A stretch of DNA of 64,000 nucleotides, from positions 992,001 to 1,056,000 of the forward strand of contig CAWIGL010000002.1 of assembly GCA_963835595.1 (NCBI GenBank). The letters are read 5' to 3'. This document shows positions 25,722 through 34,777 of this stretch, piece after piece. Each line of letters opens with the position of its first letter. Position 1 is the stretch's first letter. This DNA comes from CAWEPK01 sp963835595. GTDB lineage: Bacteria > Desulfobacterota > Syntrophorhabdia > Syntrophorhabdales > WCHB1-27. Below the pieces are notes generated by a model. The model made no database searches. It was not told the origin of the DNA and worked only from the letters and a program-made list of their open reading frames with translations. The position numbers were made by a program, and so were the translations under genes.

Positions 25722-26522
25722 CTATATCTTAGGATGTTTCAACGGCCCAGTAAAGTGACATCCTCCGCAATCCATCATGCCCCGCGAGTTCTCCACCATC
25801 CCCCCCTGGTCGTGGCAGCTACGGCACGTCTGCGTCTGGGCGGTCAATGGGTGGGTTGCCTTGAACGCGCCCGCCAGGTTGTCGTTCAGCATCAGGACCG
25901 TGTAACGGGCGACGGAGGCCGATATCCAGGCGCACCGCTCAGCGCGCTCCTTCGAAAAGGACTTGAATTTCGACACCTTGCACCAGTTCGAGACGGAGAC
26001 GTGGCACAGCGGGGAGCCGGAGACCGAAGCGACGATCTCGAACCTGGGCTTCTTCGGCTTGTAATCGGGCAGGGGCTCGTGCTCGTACCATGTGTAGAGC
26101 TCTCTTATGAGCGCGAAGGCCCGCTCCTTCTTCTCCTTCTCCGCGCCGCCGGCAGTCAGGAAAATGGCCATAGCCGCCCCGTTGAGGGCGCCGCAAAGGG
26201 TGGACATACCTGCCACGCCGCCTTCACCGAAGACCATCATCGCCGACGGAAAAGTCGTATACGGCGCTCCCACTTCCTTTCGGAGCTCTCCCACTACGCC
26301 GTCGAAGCCGCCGAAGCAGCAGGCGCCTTTGTAGTATCCCTCGTAGGCCCTTTCAGCAGCCGCGTCAGGGTCGAGCTTCTTGTAAGGCCAAGGCAGTTCG
26401 GCTGCGCCCGGCTGCGTCTCAGCCGCTATGCCGTTTGCGATGCCTGCGCCTACCCCTCCTAGGCCGAGGCCAAGGACCAGCCCTCCCATGCCTCCTAACA
26501 GGTCCCTCCTCGAAATCTTCAT
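25722..26522 (-). CDS. Split-Soret cytochrome c-like protein (C_GCAxxG_C_C family)
   Basis: This 266-residue protein has a TAT-type signal (SRRDLLGGMGGLVLG). The C_GCAxxG_C_C-like core lies around residues 60-125 (YYKGACCFGGFDG, MSTLCGALNGAAM). It then shows SPLCHVSVSNWC and two haem-binding CxxCH motifs near the C-terminus (CRSCHDQGG and CGGCHF). The arrangement matches the split-Soret cytochrome of Desulfovibrio, a periplasmic haem protein of unknown partner. It lies 43 bp after dsrP, so it may exchange electrons with DsrJ/DsrO. Confidence 0.88.
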   Translation of the reverse strand: MKISRRDLLGGMGGLVLGLGLGGVGAGIANGIAAETQPGAAELPWPYKKLDPDAAAERAYEGYYKGACCFGGFDGVVGELRKEVGAPYTTFPSAMMVFGEGGVAGMSTLCGALNGAAMAIFLTAGGAEKEKKERAFALIRELYTWYEHEPLPDYKPKKPRFEIVASVSGSPLCHVSVSNWCKVSKFKSFSKERAERCAWISASVARYTVLMLNDNLAGAFKATHPLTAQTQTCRSCHDQGGMVENSRGMMDCGGCHFTGPLKHPKI

Positions 26523-26565
26523 ATACCCTTACCTCCTTTGCTATCGAGTAAACAGAAAGACATTA

Positions 26566-27717
26566 CTAATCCTCCTCTCTTACGCGCACGACCACGCGGT
26601 AGAGCGCAGTTACGATCAAAGCACCTAACGCCCAGACCCCCGCCGTGATAAGGGCTTCGGGGGGAGTGGGCGCGTAATCGACGACCTGCCCCAGGGGGGA
26701 AGGGATGAAGCCCGGCACTACGAGGCCGAGGCCCTTGTCTATCCACACGCCCGCGAAGATCGCAAAACAGATGAGGGCGAGCGTCCCTTCGCCTTCGCGC
26801 AGCCTCTTAGAGAGAAGGCCGCAGGCGGAAAGGCCCATGAGCGCCATCGACGCCCATATCCAGGGGACGAGGGCGTGATGGCCGCCGATGCCTAAGAAAA
26901 GGTATCTCAACGACTCCATGTCTTCGGGCACTGCCGCGTAGAGCGTTGTGAAAAGCTCCACGAGGAGCAGGAAGATGTTGACGAGGAGGGCGTAAGTTGC
27001 TATGGTCGTCGCCTTTCGGATGGCCTCCGTCCCCACGTCGAACCTGGCGGCCTTCTTCAGGAAAAGGGCCATCAGTATGAGGAGCGAGGGGCCGGAGGCG
27101 AAGGCGGAGGCGAGGAAGCGCGGCGCCCACAGGGGCGTGTGCCAGAGCGGGCGCGCGACGAGCCCCTGGTAGATGAAGGCCGTCACCGTATGGATGCTGA
27201 CCGCCCACGGTATGGAGAGGACGATAAGGACGCGCACCCAGGGGAGCGGCCTCTCCCCCTTGGCCTCCGCGTCCAAGGTTGACCAGCCGATCACGAGGTT
27301 GAGGAAAAGATACCCGTTTAGGACGATCATATCCCAGAAAAGGAGTGAGTTGGGCGTAGGGTGCAAGATCATGTTGAAAGCGCGGTCGGGACGGCCCAGA
27401 TCGACGATGATGAAGAGGAGCGACATGACTACCGAGGAGACGGCCAGGAACTCGCCTAAGATGACGATGCGCTTGAACTCCTTTACGCTGTGCAGGTAGT
27501 AAGGGAGGACGACCGTCACGGCGGACGCGGCGACGCCCACGAAGAACGTGAAGTTGGCGATATAGAGGCCCCACGAGACGTCGCGGCCCATGCCCGTAAC
27601 GGATAGGCCGTAGGCCCACTGATAGAGCCAGGCGATGAAGCCCGCCGCGATGACCGCGCAAAGGAACGAGAGCCACGCCCAATATGTGCCGCCGCCTTTA
27701 AGCGCCTTCTCGATCAT
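26566..27717 (-). CDS. dsrP: DsrP, NrfD-type membrane subunit of the DsrMKJOP complex
   Basis: This 383-residue NrfD/PsrC-family protein has ten predicted membrane helices. It begins EKALKGGGTYWAWLSFLCA and contains GMGRDVSWGLYIANFTFFVG and FNMILHPTPNSLLFWDM. It should bind menaquinone and exchange electrons with DsrO and DsrJ at the periplasmic face. It follows dsrO by 22 bp. The frame is intact, unlike dsrK and dsrJ upstream. Confidence 0.95.
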   Translation of the reverse strand: MIEKALKGGGTYWAWLSFLCAVIAAGFIAWLYQWAYGLSVTGMGRDVSWGLYIANFTFFVGVAASAVTVVLPYYLHSVKEFKRIVILGEFLAVSSVVMSLLFIIVDLGRPDRAFNMILHPTPNSLLFWDMIVLNGYLFLNLVIGWSTLDAEAKGERPLPWVRVLIVLSIPWAVSIHTVTAFIYQGLVARPLWHTPLWAPRFLASAFASGPSLLILMALFLKKAARFDVGTEAIRKATTIATYALLVNIFLLLVELFTTLYAAVPEDMESLRYLFLGIGGHHALVPWIWASMALMGLSACGLLSKRLREGEGTLALICFAIFAGVWIDKGLGLVVPGFIPSPLGQVVDYAPTPPEALITAGVWALGALIVTALYRVVVRVREED

Positions 27718-27739
27718 GGTCTGCCGCTCTCCATCCCGC

Positions 27740-28450
27740 TCATATCAGGTAAAATACCTTCGGTCTCGTCCCCAGGTAAGCCTTGCGCGTAAGCGCGGCT
27801 CTCGATGCCAGAAGCCGCCTCACCTGCGAGCGCTCGTCGTTAAGGTCGCCGAAGGCAAGCCCTTTCTTGCACGCCTCGACGCAGGCGGGCATAAGCCCCC
27901 TCGCAAGGCGCTCCTCGCAGAAGTTGCACTTCTCCACCACCCCTTTAGTGCGGGTGGGGTATCCGGGGTCGATCTTTTCGATAAAGGGCCTCGGGTCCTG
28001 CCAGTTGAAGCTGCGCGCCCCGTAAGGACAGGCGGCCATGCAGTACCGGCAGCCGATGCACCTGTGGTAATCCATCATGACGATCCCGTCTTTCCGCTTG
28101 AAGGTGGCCTTGACCGGGCAGACGGATACGCAGGGAGGCTCCTCGCAGTGGTTGCAGAGGGCGAGGACGGGGCCGCTCGTCCTGTAGTCCGGGGCATCGG
28201 GGAAGAGGTCCTGAAAAGGCGAGGTCCATATCCAGCGTATCTTCCTCTTCGGGTCGGGGATGTCCGGGACGTTGTGGATGCGGTTGCACGCGGAGATGCA
28301 GTCGGCGCATCCGTCGGAGCAGGCGGACAAGTCGATCGTCATCGCCCATTTCGGACCCGGCGCCTTCGCAGCCGCCTTCAATATATCGGCTGGGGTGGCG
28401 ATGGTGAAGCCCGCGATGGCGAGGGCGCGCAGAAACTCCCTTCTTGTCAT
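27740..28450 (-). CDS. dsrO: DsrO, periplasmic iron-sulfur subunit of DsrMKJOP
   Basis: This 236-residue protein has a TAT signal (TRREFLRALAIAGFTIATPA). Four ferredoxin-type Cys groups follow: CSDGCADCISACN, CNHCEEPPCVSVCP, CIGCRYCMAACP and CNFCEER...CVEAC. It carries electrons between the DsrP quinone site and the DsrJ haems. The start overlaps the dsrJ stop as ATGA. Confidence 0.95.
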   Translation of the reverse strand: MTRREFLRALAIAGFTIATPADILKAAAKAPGPKWAMTIDLSACSDGCADCISACNRIHNVPDIPDPKRKIRWIWTSPFQDLFPDAPDYRTSGPVLALCNHCEEPPCVSVCPVKATFKRKDGIVMMDYHRCIGCRYCMAACPYGARSFNWQDPRPFIEKIDPGYPTRTKGVVEKCNFCEERLARGLMPACVEACKKGLAFGDLNDERSQVRRLLASRAALTRKAYLGTRPKVFYLI

Positions 28451-28825
28451 TTACGCCCCCCTTTCTCCGGCACTACGTGGCAGTCGAAGCAGTTGGGCTC
28501 GACCCGCAGGTAGTTGTGGCAGCGGTCGCAGAAGTCCGCCTTGTTCGAGTGGCAGCCGAGACAGGTGGACGTAAGGCCGATGGTATATGATTTGCCCGTC
28601 GAGGAGATATACGTCGTGTCGCCGTCCCGGACGCGCGCGTCCCTCCATTCCTTCAGGATGTCAACGTGGTGCTTCCGCATGTACTCGACCGGCTCTACGC
28701 ACTGCTTCTCGCCTCCGGGCGGGGGGGCGAGGACGGGGGCGTGCGCCCCTGGTTATCTTACCATAGACGAAGGGCAGGGCAAGGATAAGGACCACGACGG
28801 CGATGATGATAACGGCCGGTCTCAT
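28447..28825 (-). CDS. dsrJ: DsrJ, triheme cytochrome c of DsrMKJOP (one frame break)
   Basis: The ATG at 28825 overlaps the dsrK TGA. The N-terminus is a membrane anchor (MRPAVIIIAVVVLILALPF). The C-terminal frame has three haem motifs: CLGCH, CDRCH and CFDCH. The two parts are in different frames, and the break lies at a run of seven G at 28721-28727. A length error in that run would restore a protein of about 125 residues, which is normal for DsrJ. The product faces the periplasm. Confidence 0.88.
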
Positions 28826-30410
28826 AGCGGCTCGCCCCGCAGGTTCGACGTGCGCGTCTCCCCCTTCATCACGAGGGCGTTGCCCACCAATTCGTGGACG
28901 CCGCAGACCTCGACGCCCGGCACCCAGTATTCAAGCAGCGGAGGCAGCGATGCCTTGTCGATGGCGCACATGCAGGCAAGCATGTTTACGCCGTGGCGCT
29001 CCTGCACGTATTTGACTGCGTTCGCGCGAGGCAGGCCGCCGCGCAGCCTCATCTCCATGTTCTCGTCCGCCCCCAGGCCCGCCCCGGAGCCGCAGCAGAA
29101 GGTCCTTTCCCTTATCGTGTTCTCAGGCATCTCGTGGAAGTGGCTCGCAACGTTCTTTATGATAAAGCGGGGCTCTTCCAAAAGCCCCATCGCGCGGGCG
29201 GGGTTGCAGGAGTCGTGGAAGGTAATGCGGTACTTGTCGTTCCTCGCGGGGTCGAGGCGCAATTTGCCGTTCTTGATAAGGTCCGCCGTGAACTCGCTGA
29301 CATGGACCATCTTCGTGGAGCGGGCGTTCTCGAAGGGTGTGCCTGTAATGGGCGATACCGGCTCTTCGAGGAAATCGGCGGGGCCGTTCATCGTGTCCAT
29401 ATACTGATGGATGACGCGCCACATGTGGCCGCACTCTCCACCGAGTACCCACTTGACGCCGAGCCTCTTCGCCTCCGCGTAGATCTTCGCGTTGAGGCGC
29501 TTCGCAAGCTCGGAGGAGTGGAAGAGGCCGAAGTTGCCCCCTTCGGAGGCATAGGTGCTCCAGGTATAATCGAGGCCGATCTCGTGGAAGAGGGCGAGAT
29601 AGCCCAAAAGGGTGTACCAGTGGGGGCTTGCAAAGAAGTCGGCCGAAGGGGCGACGAAGAGAATCTCCGCGCCTTTCTTGTTTATGGGGAGGTCTACCTT
29701 GACCCCAGTTATGCCTTCCAGCTCGTCCACGGCAAATTCCAGGGTCTCCTTCATGGCGTGGGGGGGTATCCCCAGGTGGTTGCCCGTCCTGAAGCAGTTG
29801 GAGGCAGGCTCGACTACCCACTGGATATTTAAGCCCAGGAGGTTCAAAAGCTCCCTGCCCATCATGGTGATCTCGCAGGTGTCGATCCCGTAGGGGCAGA
29901 AGACGGAGCAGCGACGGCACTCGGAGCACTGGTAGAAGTAGTATAACCACTCCTTTATGACGTCTTCTGTGAGGTCGCGCGCGCCGGCGAGACGGCCGAA
30001 GAGGCGGCCGGCAGTCGTGAAGTAGCGGCGGTAGACGGAGCGCAGGAGCTCCGCGCGTACGACGGGCATATTCTTCGGGTCGCCGGAGCCTATGAAGTAA
30101 TGGCACTTGTCTGCGCACGCGCCGCAGCGCACGCAGATGTCGAGGTAGAGCCTGAACGAGCGGTGGCGGGCAAGGAGCTTCTTCATCCCCGCAAGGACGA
30201 TCTCCTTCCAGTTCTCGGGGAGCTTCCAGTCTGCGTCCGTCGGCTGCCACTCCCTTATGGTTGGGGAGGCCGAGATACTTCTGGTGCTTCAGCAGGCGCG
30301 CCGTGAGAGTAAGTCCCTTTGCGGAAAGGGGCGGAAGGGGTTATCCAATCCGCCGTCTCGGGCGCGTAGTCGATGGTTTGCAGCATTTCCCGGGGTTTCG
30401 GCTCAGCCAT
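28822..30410 (-). CDS. dsrK: DsrK, HdrD-like iron-sulfur subunit (two frame breaks)
   Basis: DsrK is the cytoplasmic catalytic subunit thought to reduce the DsrC trisulfide or disulfide. The start MAEPKPREMLQTIDYAPETADW is at 30410, overlapping dsrM by 8 bp. The frame shifts near 30335 and again at a short G-run near 30253, after which DWKLPENWKEIVLAGMKKL resumes. Cluster motifs are CVRCGACADKCH and CSECRRCSVFCPYG. The HdrD/CCG motifs HDSCNPARAMG and ERTFCCGSGAG hold the catalytic cubane. Everything after the second break is intact. The breaks are most likely consensus errors. Confidence 0.9.
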
Positions 30411-31401
30411 CCCTGCCCCCTTTCTCGACCGGGAGGCCGGCCGCCTTCATGGCCTCACCGAACTCCTCCTCATACTCTGCGTATGTGTGGACCTTGACGG
30501 GGTAGGCCCAGGGGTTGACGTGGCGCCTCATCCGGCTGTCGTTCTGGAGGTTCCGCGTAGGGCTTAAAAAAACGCCGGGGGCGTGCATCAGCTTGCTGAA
30601 AGGGAACCAGGCGAAAAGGACGCTCACGAGGAAGAGGTGGACATAGAAAGGGGCGCCCAGGGCGGACGGGACGACGGGCCTCAGGGAGACGAGGGCCATG
30701 CAGAGCTCTTTTGCCTTCTCGACGTCCGTCTTGAAGATATAGCGCATGAGCACGCCTGAGACGACGACCGCCAAAAGAAGGAAAAGGGCGAAATAGTCCT
30801 GGGGCAGGGATATCAGGCGGAGCTTAGGGGTAAAGCGCCTTGCAAGAAGAAAGGCAAGGGCCGCGATGATAAAGATGTCGCTCATATAGACGGCGGGCAG
30901 GCCGATGCGGAAGAAGCCGTCGAGGGCCTCGACGGAGGCGATGCCCGGCAGCGCAGGGTCCGTGAAGAGGCGCAGGTGGCGGAAGAGTATGACGAAAAGC
31001 GACCAGTGGAAGAGGAGGCCGGAGAGCCAGAGGTAGCGGCTTGAGCCGAAGATCAGCTTCTCGTGCCTTTTAAGCTCCACCCTGTCGTTTTGCCACAGGG
31101 AGCGGAAAACCAGGACCTCCAGGGCCATCCGAACGAAAACGCCCGTCCGCGTCGAGGGGCTGTCGATGCCGGACGACTTTATCCACGGCAGGGAGCGCTG
31201 CTGGCCGCAGACGGTCGGTATGTGGAAAGGCACGGGGGAAGACCCCCAGGCGACAAGGCGGTAGATGAAGCCGGCGACGAAGACGATAAGGGCCGCGTAA
31301 GGAACGGCGACGCCGACGAGAACGGGGAGATGCGCGCCCAGCCAGGCAAGGGCTATGAGGGCGAGGACCGAGAGGAGGGCGAGGGTCATGGAGGGCCCCA
31401 A
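30403..31401 (-). CDS. dsrM: DsrM, NarI-type cytochrome b subunit of DsrMKJOP
   Basis: This 332-residue membrane protein has paired N-terminal helices (LALLSVLALIALAWLGAHLP). It then carries the NarI-like core LLFHWSLFVILFRHLRLF and FYVHLFLVSVLFAWFPFSKLMHAPGVFLSPTRN, with the His ligands for haem b. It oxidises menaquinol and passes electrons to DsrK. An ATG at 31389 is an alternative start, giving MTLALLSV. The stop is shared with the dsrK start region. Confidence 0.94.
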   Translation of the reverse strand: MGPSMTLALLSVLALIALAWLGAHLPVLVGVAVPYAALIVFVAGFIYRLVAWGSSPVPFHIPTVCGQQRSLPWIKSSGIDSPSTRTGVFVRMALEVLVFRSLWQNDRVELKRHEKLIFGSSRYLWLSGLLFHWSLFVILFRHLRLFTDPALPGIASVEALDGFFRIGLPAVYMSDIFIIAALAFLLARRFTPKLRLISLPQDYFALFLLLAVVVSGVLMRYIFKTDVEKAKELCMALVSLRPVVPSALGAPFYVHLFLVSVLFAWFPFSKLMHAPGVFLSPTRNLQNDSRMRRHVNPWAYPVKVHTYAEYEEEFGEAMKAAGLPVEKGGRDG

Positions 31402-31420
31402 AGGCTCTGGCAGGCCCCGC

Positions 31421-31756
31421 TCACAGACTCACCACGCCGTACCTCTGGAAGAGGTCGAGGATCTCGTCCATCGTTCCCTCCCTTCCCACAGCCAGCGCCT
31501 GGATCTCCAGCTCCTGGAGGCAAAGCTTCCCCGCGAGGACCGCCACGCCTTTCTTCTCCAGCGCCTTGAGCGCTCTAAGCGCGGGCGAGGCGCCGGTCAG
31601 TAGCCGCACTGCCGTATTCCAGAAGACGAGGGCAGCGGGAGGCTCCTCGCGAGAGGCGAGGCTTTCGATCATCGCCATGAATATCTCGAACCCGAGCGTC
31701 TCGTCCTCGCCGCTTATCCCTTCCCGGCCGAACAGGAACACCTTTTGCTCCGCCAT
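31421..31756 (-). CDS. DsrE/F-like small protein upstream of dsrM
   Basis: This 111-residue protein has a DsrE-type alpha/beta pattern: KVFLFGREGISGEDETLGFEIFMAMIESL, AALVFWNTAVRLLTGASPAL and KKGVAVLAGKLCLQEL. A single Cys near residue 83 sits where DsrE-fold sulfurtransferases carry their active Cys. No dsrF or dsrH partners are present, which is unlike the DsrEFH trimer of sulfur oxidisers. It lies 18 bp after the TmcB-like gene and 19 bp before dsrM. It may relay sulfur to DsrC, but this is inferred. Confidence 0.72.
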   Translation of the reverse strand: MAEQKVFLFGREGISGEDETLGFEIFMAMIESLASREEPPAALVFWNTAVRLLTGASPALRALKALEKKGVAVLAGKLCLQELEIQALAVGREGTMDEILDLFQRYGVVSL

Positions 31757-31774
31757 AAAACGGTCCTCCTGTTT

Positions 31775-33378
31775 TTAATGCCATTCCCAATCGATGAACG
31801 GCTTCTTCAAGTCCGTCATCGCGTTCACGATCAATTCCACGAGGCCTCCGTACAGTATGCCCGCCTTCCCCCAGATATCGTATCGCTCGAAGAGGCCCCT
31901 GATCTGCCCCTTGCAGTTCGAGCATGGGGCGCAGACATACTTCTTCACGGAAGGATCGATAACGTCTTGAAAGACATCCAGGATCTGCTTGAGTTTCATC
32001 CGGCCCGACACACCGCTCCGCCAGTCCGGAAAGTTCATCGATTCCATTATAGCGAAACCGCTCCCCCCGCCGCAACAATAATTATCGACCCCGTGCGGCG
32101 TCATCTCCCTGAACTGGGGGCAGATCGCGTGGAGGATCTGCCGCTGGGGCTCGACGACTCCCATGAGCCTGACCAGGTTGCACGGGTCGTGCAGGGTGAC
32201 GGGGAAATCGTTCCTCCTTGGGTCGAGGGCGATCTTACGGCCAAGCACCAGGTCGGCCATCAACGGCAAGGCGCTTTCCCGTGGTATGTTGAGATCGCCG
32301 GTAAGCACCCTGTCGGCAATGGTAAGGAGCGCCTTGTGGGCATGGCCGCACTCGCCGACGCAGATCCTTGCGACCTTTAGCTTGCGCGCCGCTTCGGCGT
32401 GCCTTATGGCAATGCGGGCTGCCTGTACATCGTCATACCAGATGCCGTAGTTCACCGCGTCATACCCGACGAGCCTCGCTGGAGATCGTCCAGTCCAGAC
32501 CTGCCGCCTCGAAAAGGATGGCAAAGGCCTCGACGTTCTCCGGCCAGGCAACGAACTCGCCCGCATTATGTATGAGAAGGATGTCGGCGCCCTCTTTATC
32601 GACGGGTACCTCGATCCTTCGGCCGGTTTTCTCCTCGATCTCGTCCTCGATGAAGGAGATGATGTTCGGGAGCGCCTTGGGCGATACGCCCGTCGATGAG
32701 CCGACGGAAAGCTGCTTGACCGTGCCCTGCTCGTGCAGCTCACGGGGCGCAATACCCATCTCCTGGCTGAAAACCTTTCGGATCTCGTGGCTTACGAGAC
32801 CGTTGTCCAGACCCACCGGACAGACCTGCGCGCACCTCCGGCACAGGGTGCACCGGTAGGCAAGCTCCGCCAGCCTGGCGACGGTAGTCCAGTTGAGCCT
32901 CGATCCGGCCCTTGCCGGACAGCCCGAGAGACGCCTTATTCTTGATATATTTTCCGATGATCCGCCTCAGTATCTCGGCCCTAAAGGTCGGCCTGTACGC
33001 CTCCTTGCGGCCGCTCGCGATATAAGCCGGGCAGGCTTCGCTGCACGTCTGGCACTTGGTGCAGTTCTCAAGGGTGAGCATGAGCGGCTGGAGGAAGGTC
33101 CAGTTGTCGTTCTCGCTGAGAAGCTTCTCAAGGCCGGCGCAGAACTTCCGAACCAGGGCCTGTTCCTCTTCCTTGTTTGCAGGCTTGGGAATGCCGATGG
33201 CCACGAAGCCGTCCGCTGACGTCTCCAGCCTGCCCTTCTGCTCATCCGAGAGCTTGCCGAAGGGCGGCTCTTCCTCGCCGCAAAGCGGCGCCGGCAGGGG
33301 CATGAGGTCGGCCGGCTCGATCGTGATGAGCTGCCCTTCCGCCTTCGCGATGTCTGTCGGCTTTAATCTCTTCTTCAA
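31775..33378 (-). CDS. TmcB/HdrD-like iron-sulfur protein, second DsrK-type subunit (two frame breaks)
   Basis: The N-terminal 90 residues are variable. Two ferredoxin-type motifs follow, CTKCQTCSEACP and CTLCRRCAQVCPVG. Then come two HdrD-type catalytic motifs, HDPCNLVRLMG and DNYCCGGGSGFA, and a last CAPCSNCKGQIRG. The frame shifts near 32885 and near 32478, with conserved sequence on either side, so consensus errors are likely. TmcB of Desulfovibrio and DsrK share this plan. The start overlaps the cytochrome b gene stop as ATGA. It probably reduces a thiol/disulfide carrier such as DsrC, parallel to DsrK. Confidence 0.82.
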
Positions 33379-34265
33379 CGATCACCTTTCTTTTCGACCG
33401 GCTTCATTTCCGCTGCCTCAACCCACGTCGCGCAATTCACGTGAGAGGCCGACCATGTCACGGGCCGGCTCAACTGGGATTTGATCCTTGCCTCCAATGC
33501 GCTGCCCCTGACGTTGGGCTCATCGTCCCAACGCACCCGGTGATATGTGAAGAATTTTGCGATGCCGTGCCGCAGGCTGCTGAAGGGCAGGAAGGCAACG
33601 AAGAGAGAAAGGAGCACCGCTCCCGCGTAGAAAAGCGGGCTGGCAGGAGGCGGGCTCGATACCGTTATGAGGCTTCGAACATACGCTGCGGCCACGGAAA
33701 ACCCCGGGTCGGACCCGATCCACGAGGCAAAGCCGAAGAGGAACGCAAAGAGAATGGCGCCGAGGTTGAGGTATTCCCGGAAAGACGTATACGGGCTGAG
33801 ATTGGGGTCGAAAATGCGCTTTACCATAAGACCTATGCAGCCCGCCGAGCCGAGGACGAGTCCGCCCGCCCCGCAGACGATGATTACCGCGTCGAGAAAG
33901 CGTGCGGGCCACCAGGCGCTTTCCCCCAAAAAGGCAGCCTTGACGGGGAGAAGGACGAACCAGAGGATGCCCAGGAAGACACCTATGTGAAACGGGTAGG
34001 TAAAATACCAAAGGCCCCTGTTCGATATAAAGCACCGCTCGAAAAGCAGGCCCTCCCGCGCGGCGTATCGGACCTCGGCCAGAAGAACTCGCGCTCCTGC
34101 CGGGGGGTCCGATTCCCGGCCGCCCGAAACCTCTTCCTTCGGCGTAGGGTGCAGCTCCCACCGCAGATGCAGCGGCATCCGCGCGTACCGCCTCCATACC
34201 TTTATCGATTCCACGATAAAGATCAACAGGCAAAGATAGGATACGATCAGTATGGCGCCGCTCAT
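33375..34265 (-). CDS. TmcC/DsrM-like membrane cytochrome b subunit
   Basis: This 296-residue protein begins MSGAILIVSYLCLLIFIVESIKVWRRYARMPLHLRWELHPTP. It has five to six membrane helices with NarI-like His positions (WYFTYPFHIGVFLG, LFVAFLPFSSLRHGIAKFFTYHR). The WELHP stretch and long first loop are typical of the TmcC-type group. It pairs with the Fe-S protein encoded immediately downstream. Together they form a DsrMK-like two-subunit membrane module. It lies about 48 bp after dsrC. Confidence 0.85.
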   Translation of the reverse strand: MSGAILIVSYLCLLIFIVESIKVWRRYARMPLHLRWELHPTPKEEVSGGRESDPPAGARVLLAEVRYAAREGLLFERCFISNRGLWYFTYPFHIGVFLGILWFVLLPVKAAFLGESAWWPARFLDAVIIVCGAGGLVLGSAGCIGLMVKRIFDPNLSPYTSFREYLNLGAILFAFLFGFASWIGSDPGFSVAAAYVRSLITVSSPPPASPLFYAGAVLLSLFVAFLPFSSLRHGIAKFFTYHRVRWDDEPNVRGSALEARIKSQLSRPVTWSASHVNCATWVEAAEMKPVEKKGDR

Positions 34266-34313
34266 TTTACGTTTTGCGCCTTTTGTCTTTCCCGGACCAT
34301 TAAGCCTTGCTCT

Positions 34314-34631
34314 TTATACGCAGCCCGTCGGCTTCGGAAGGCCCGCCACCTTGCACGCCCCCTTGGCGGGGCCGCCGGGGAAGAGCTCGTATATCTTTTT
34401 GAGGTCGAGCCCGGTCTGCTTCGTGAGCATCCGCACCGGGGGGGCGATCTCGTACTTGAGATAATAGTCTCTCAGGTAATTGACTAGCTTCCAGTGCTCC
34501 TCTCCCATGGGAGAGGCCTCTTCAGCGACCGCCAGGTCCTCGGCGACCGCCTTGTTCCATTTCTCAGGCTCCTGGATGAAGCCGTCCTCGTCGATCTCGA
34601 TCTCCTGTCCACCTAAATTCGCCTTGGGCAT
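34314..34631 (-). CDS. dsrC: DsrC, sulfur-carrier substrate of sulfite reductase
   Basis: This 105-residue protein starts at ATG 34631 with AGGAGG 8 bases upstream. The frame is open further 5' but without similarity. Family features are GFIQEPEKWNK, EHWKLVNYLRDYY and the swinging arm ending ACKVAGLPKPTGCV. The two Cys residues 11 apart, the last one penultimate, are those that form the DsrC trisulfide. It is encoded directly after dsrB, where many sulfate reducers have dsrD. Confidence 0.97.
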   Translation of the reverse strand: MPKANLGGQEIEIDEDGFIQEPEKWNKAVAEDLAVAEEASPMGEEHWKLVNYLRDYYLKYEIAPPVRMLTKQTGLDLKKIYELFPGGPAKGACKVAGLPKPTGCV

Positions 34632-34777
34632 TTGTAAACCTCCTGTATTGCAATTACTGGGGCTTGCGTCGCCCCCTCCGGCAGTACCACCTGCCTTAGC
34701 CGGGCACCCGCGCGCTCCCAACCCTTTATTCGCGGGTGGCACCTCTTCATCAAAAGGAAGAAAGTACATCCCCTTCC

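Noticed and set aside
24891..26462. 523-codon plus-strand frame
   Set aside because: It spans the complements of two well-supported minus-strand genes (YeiH-type exporter and split-Soret cytochrome) and has no domain of its own.
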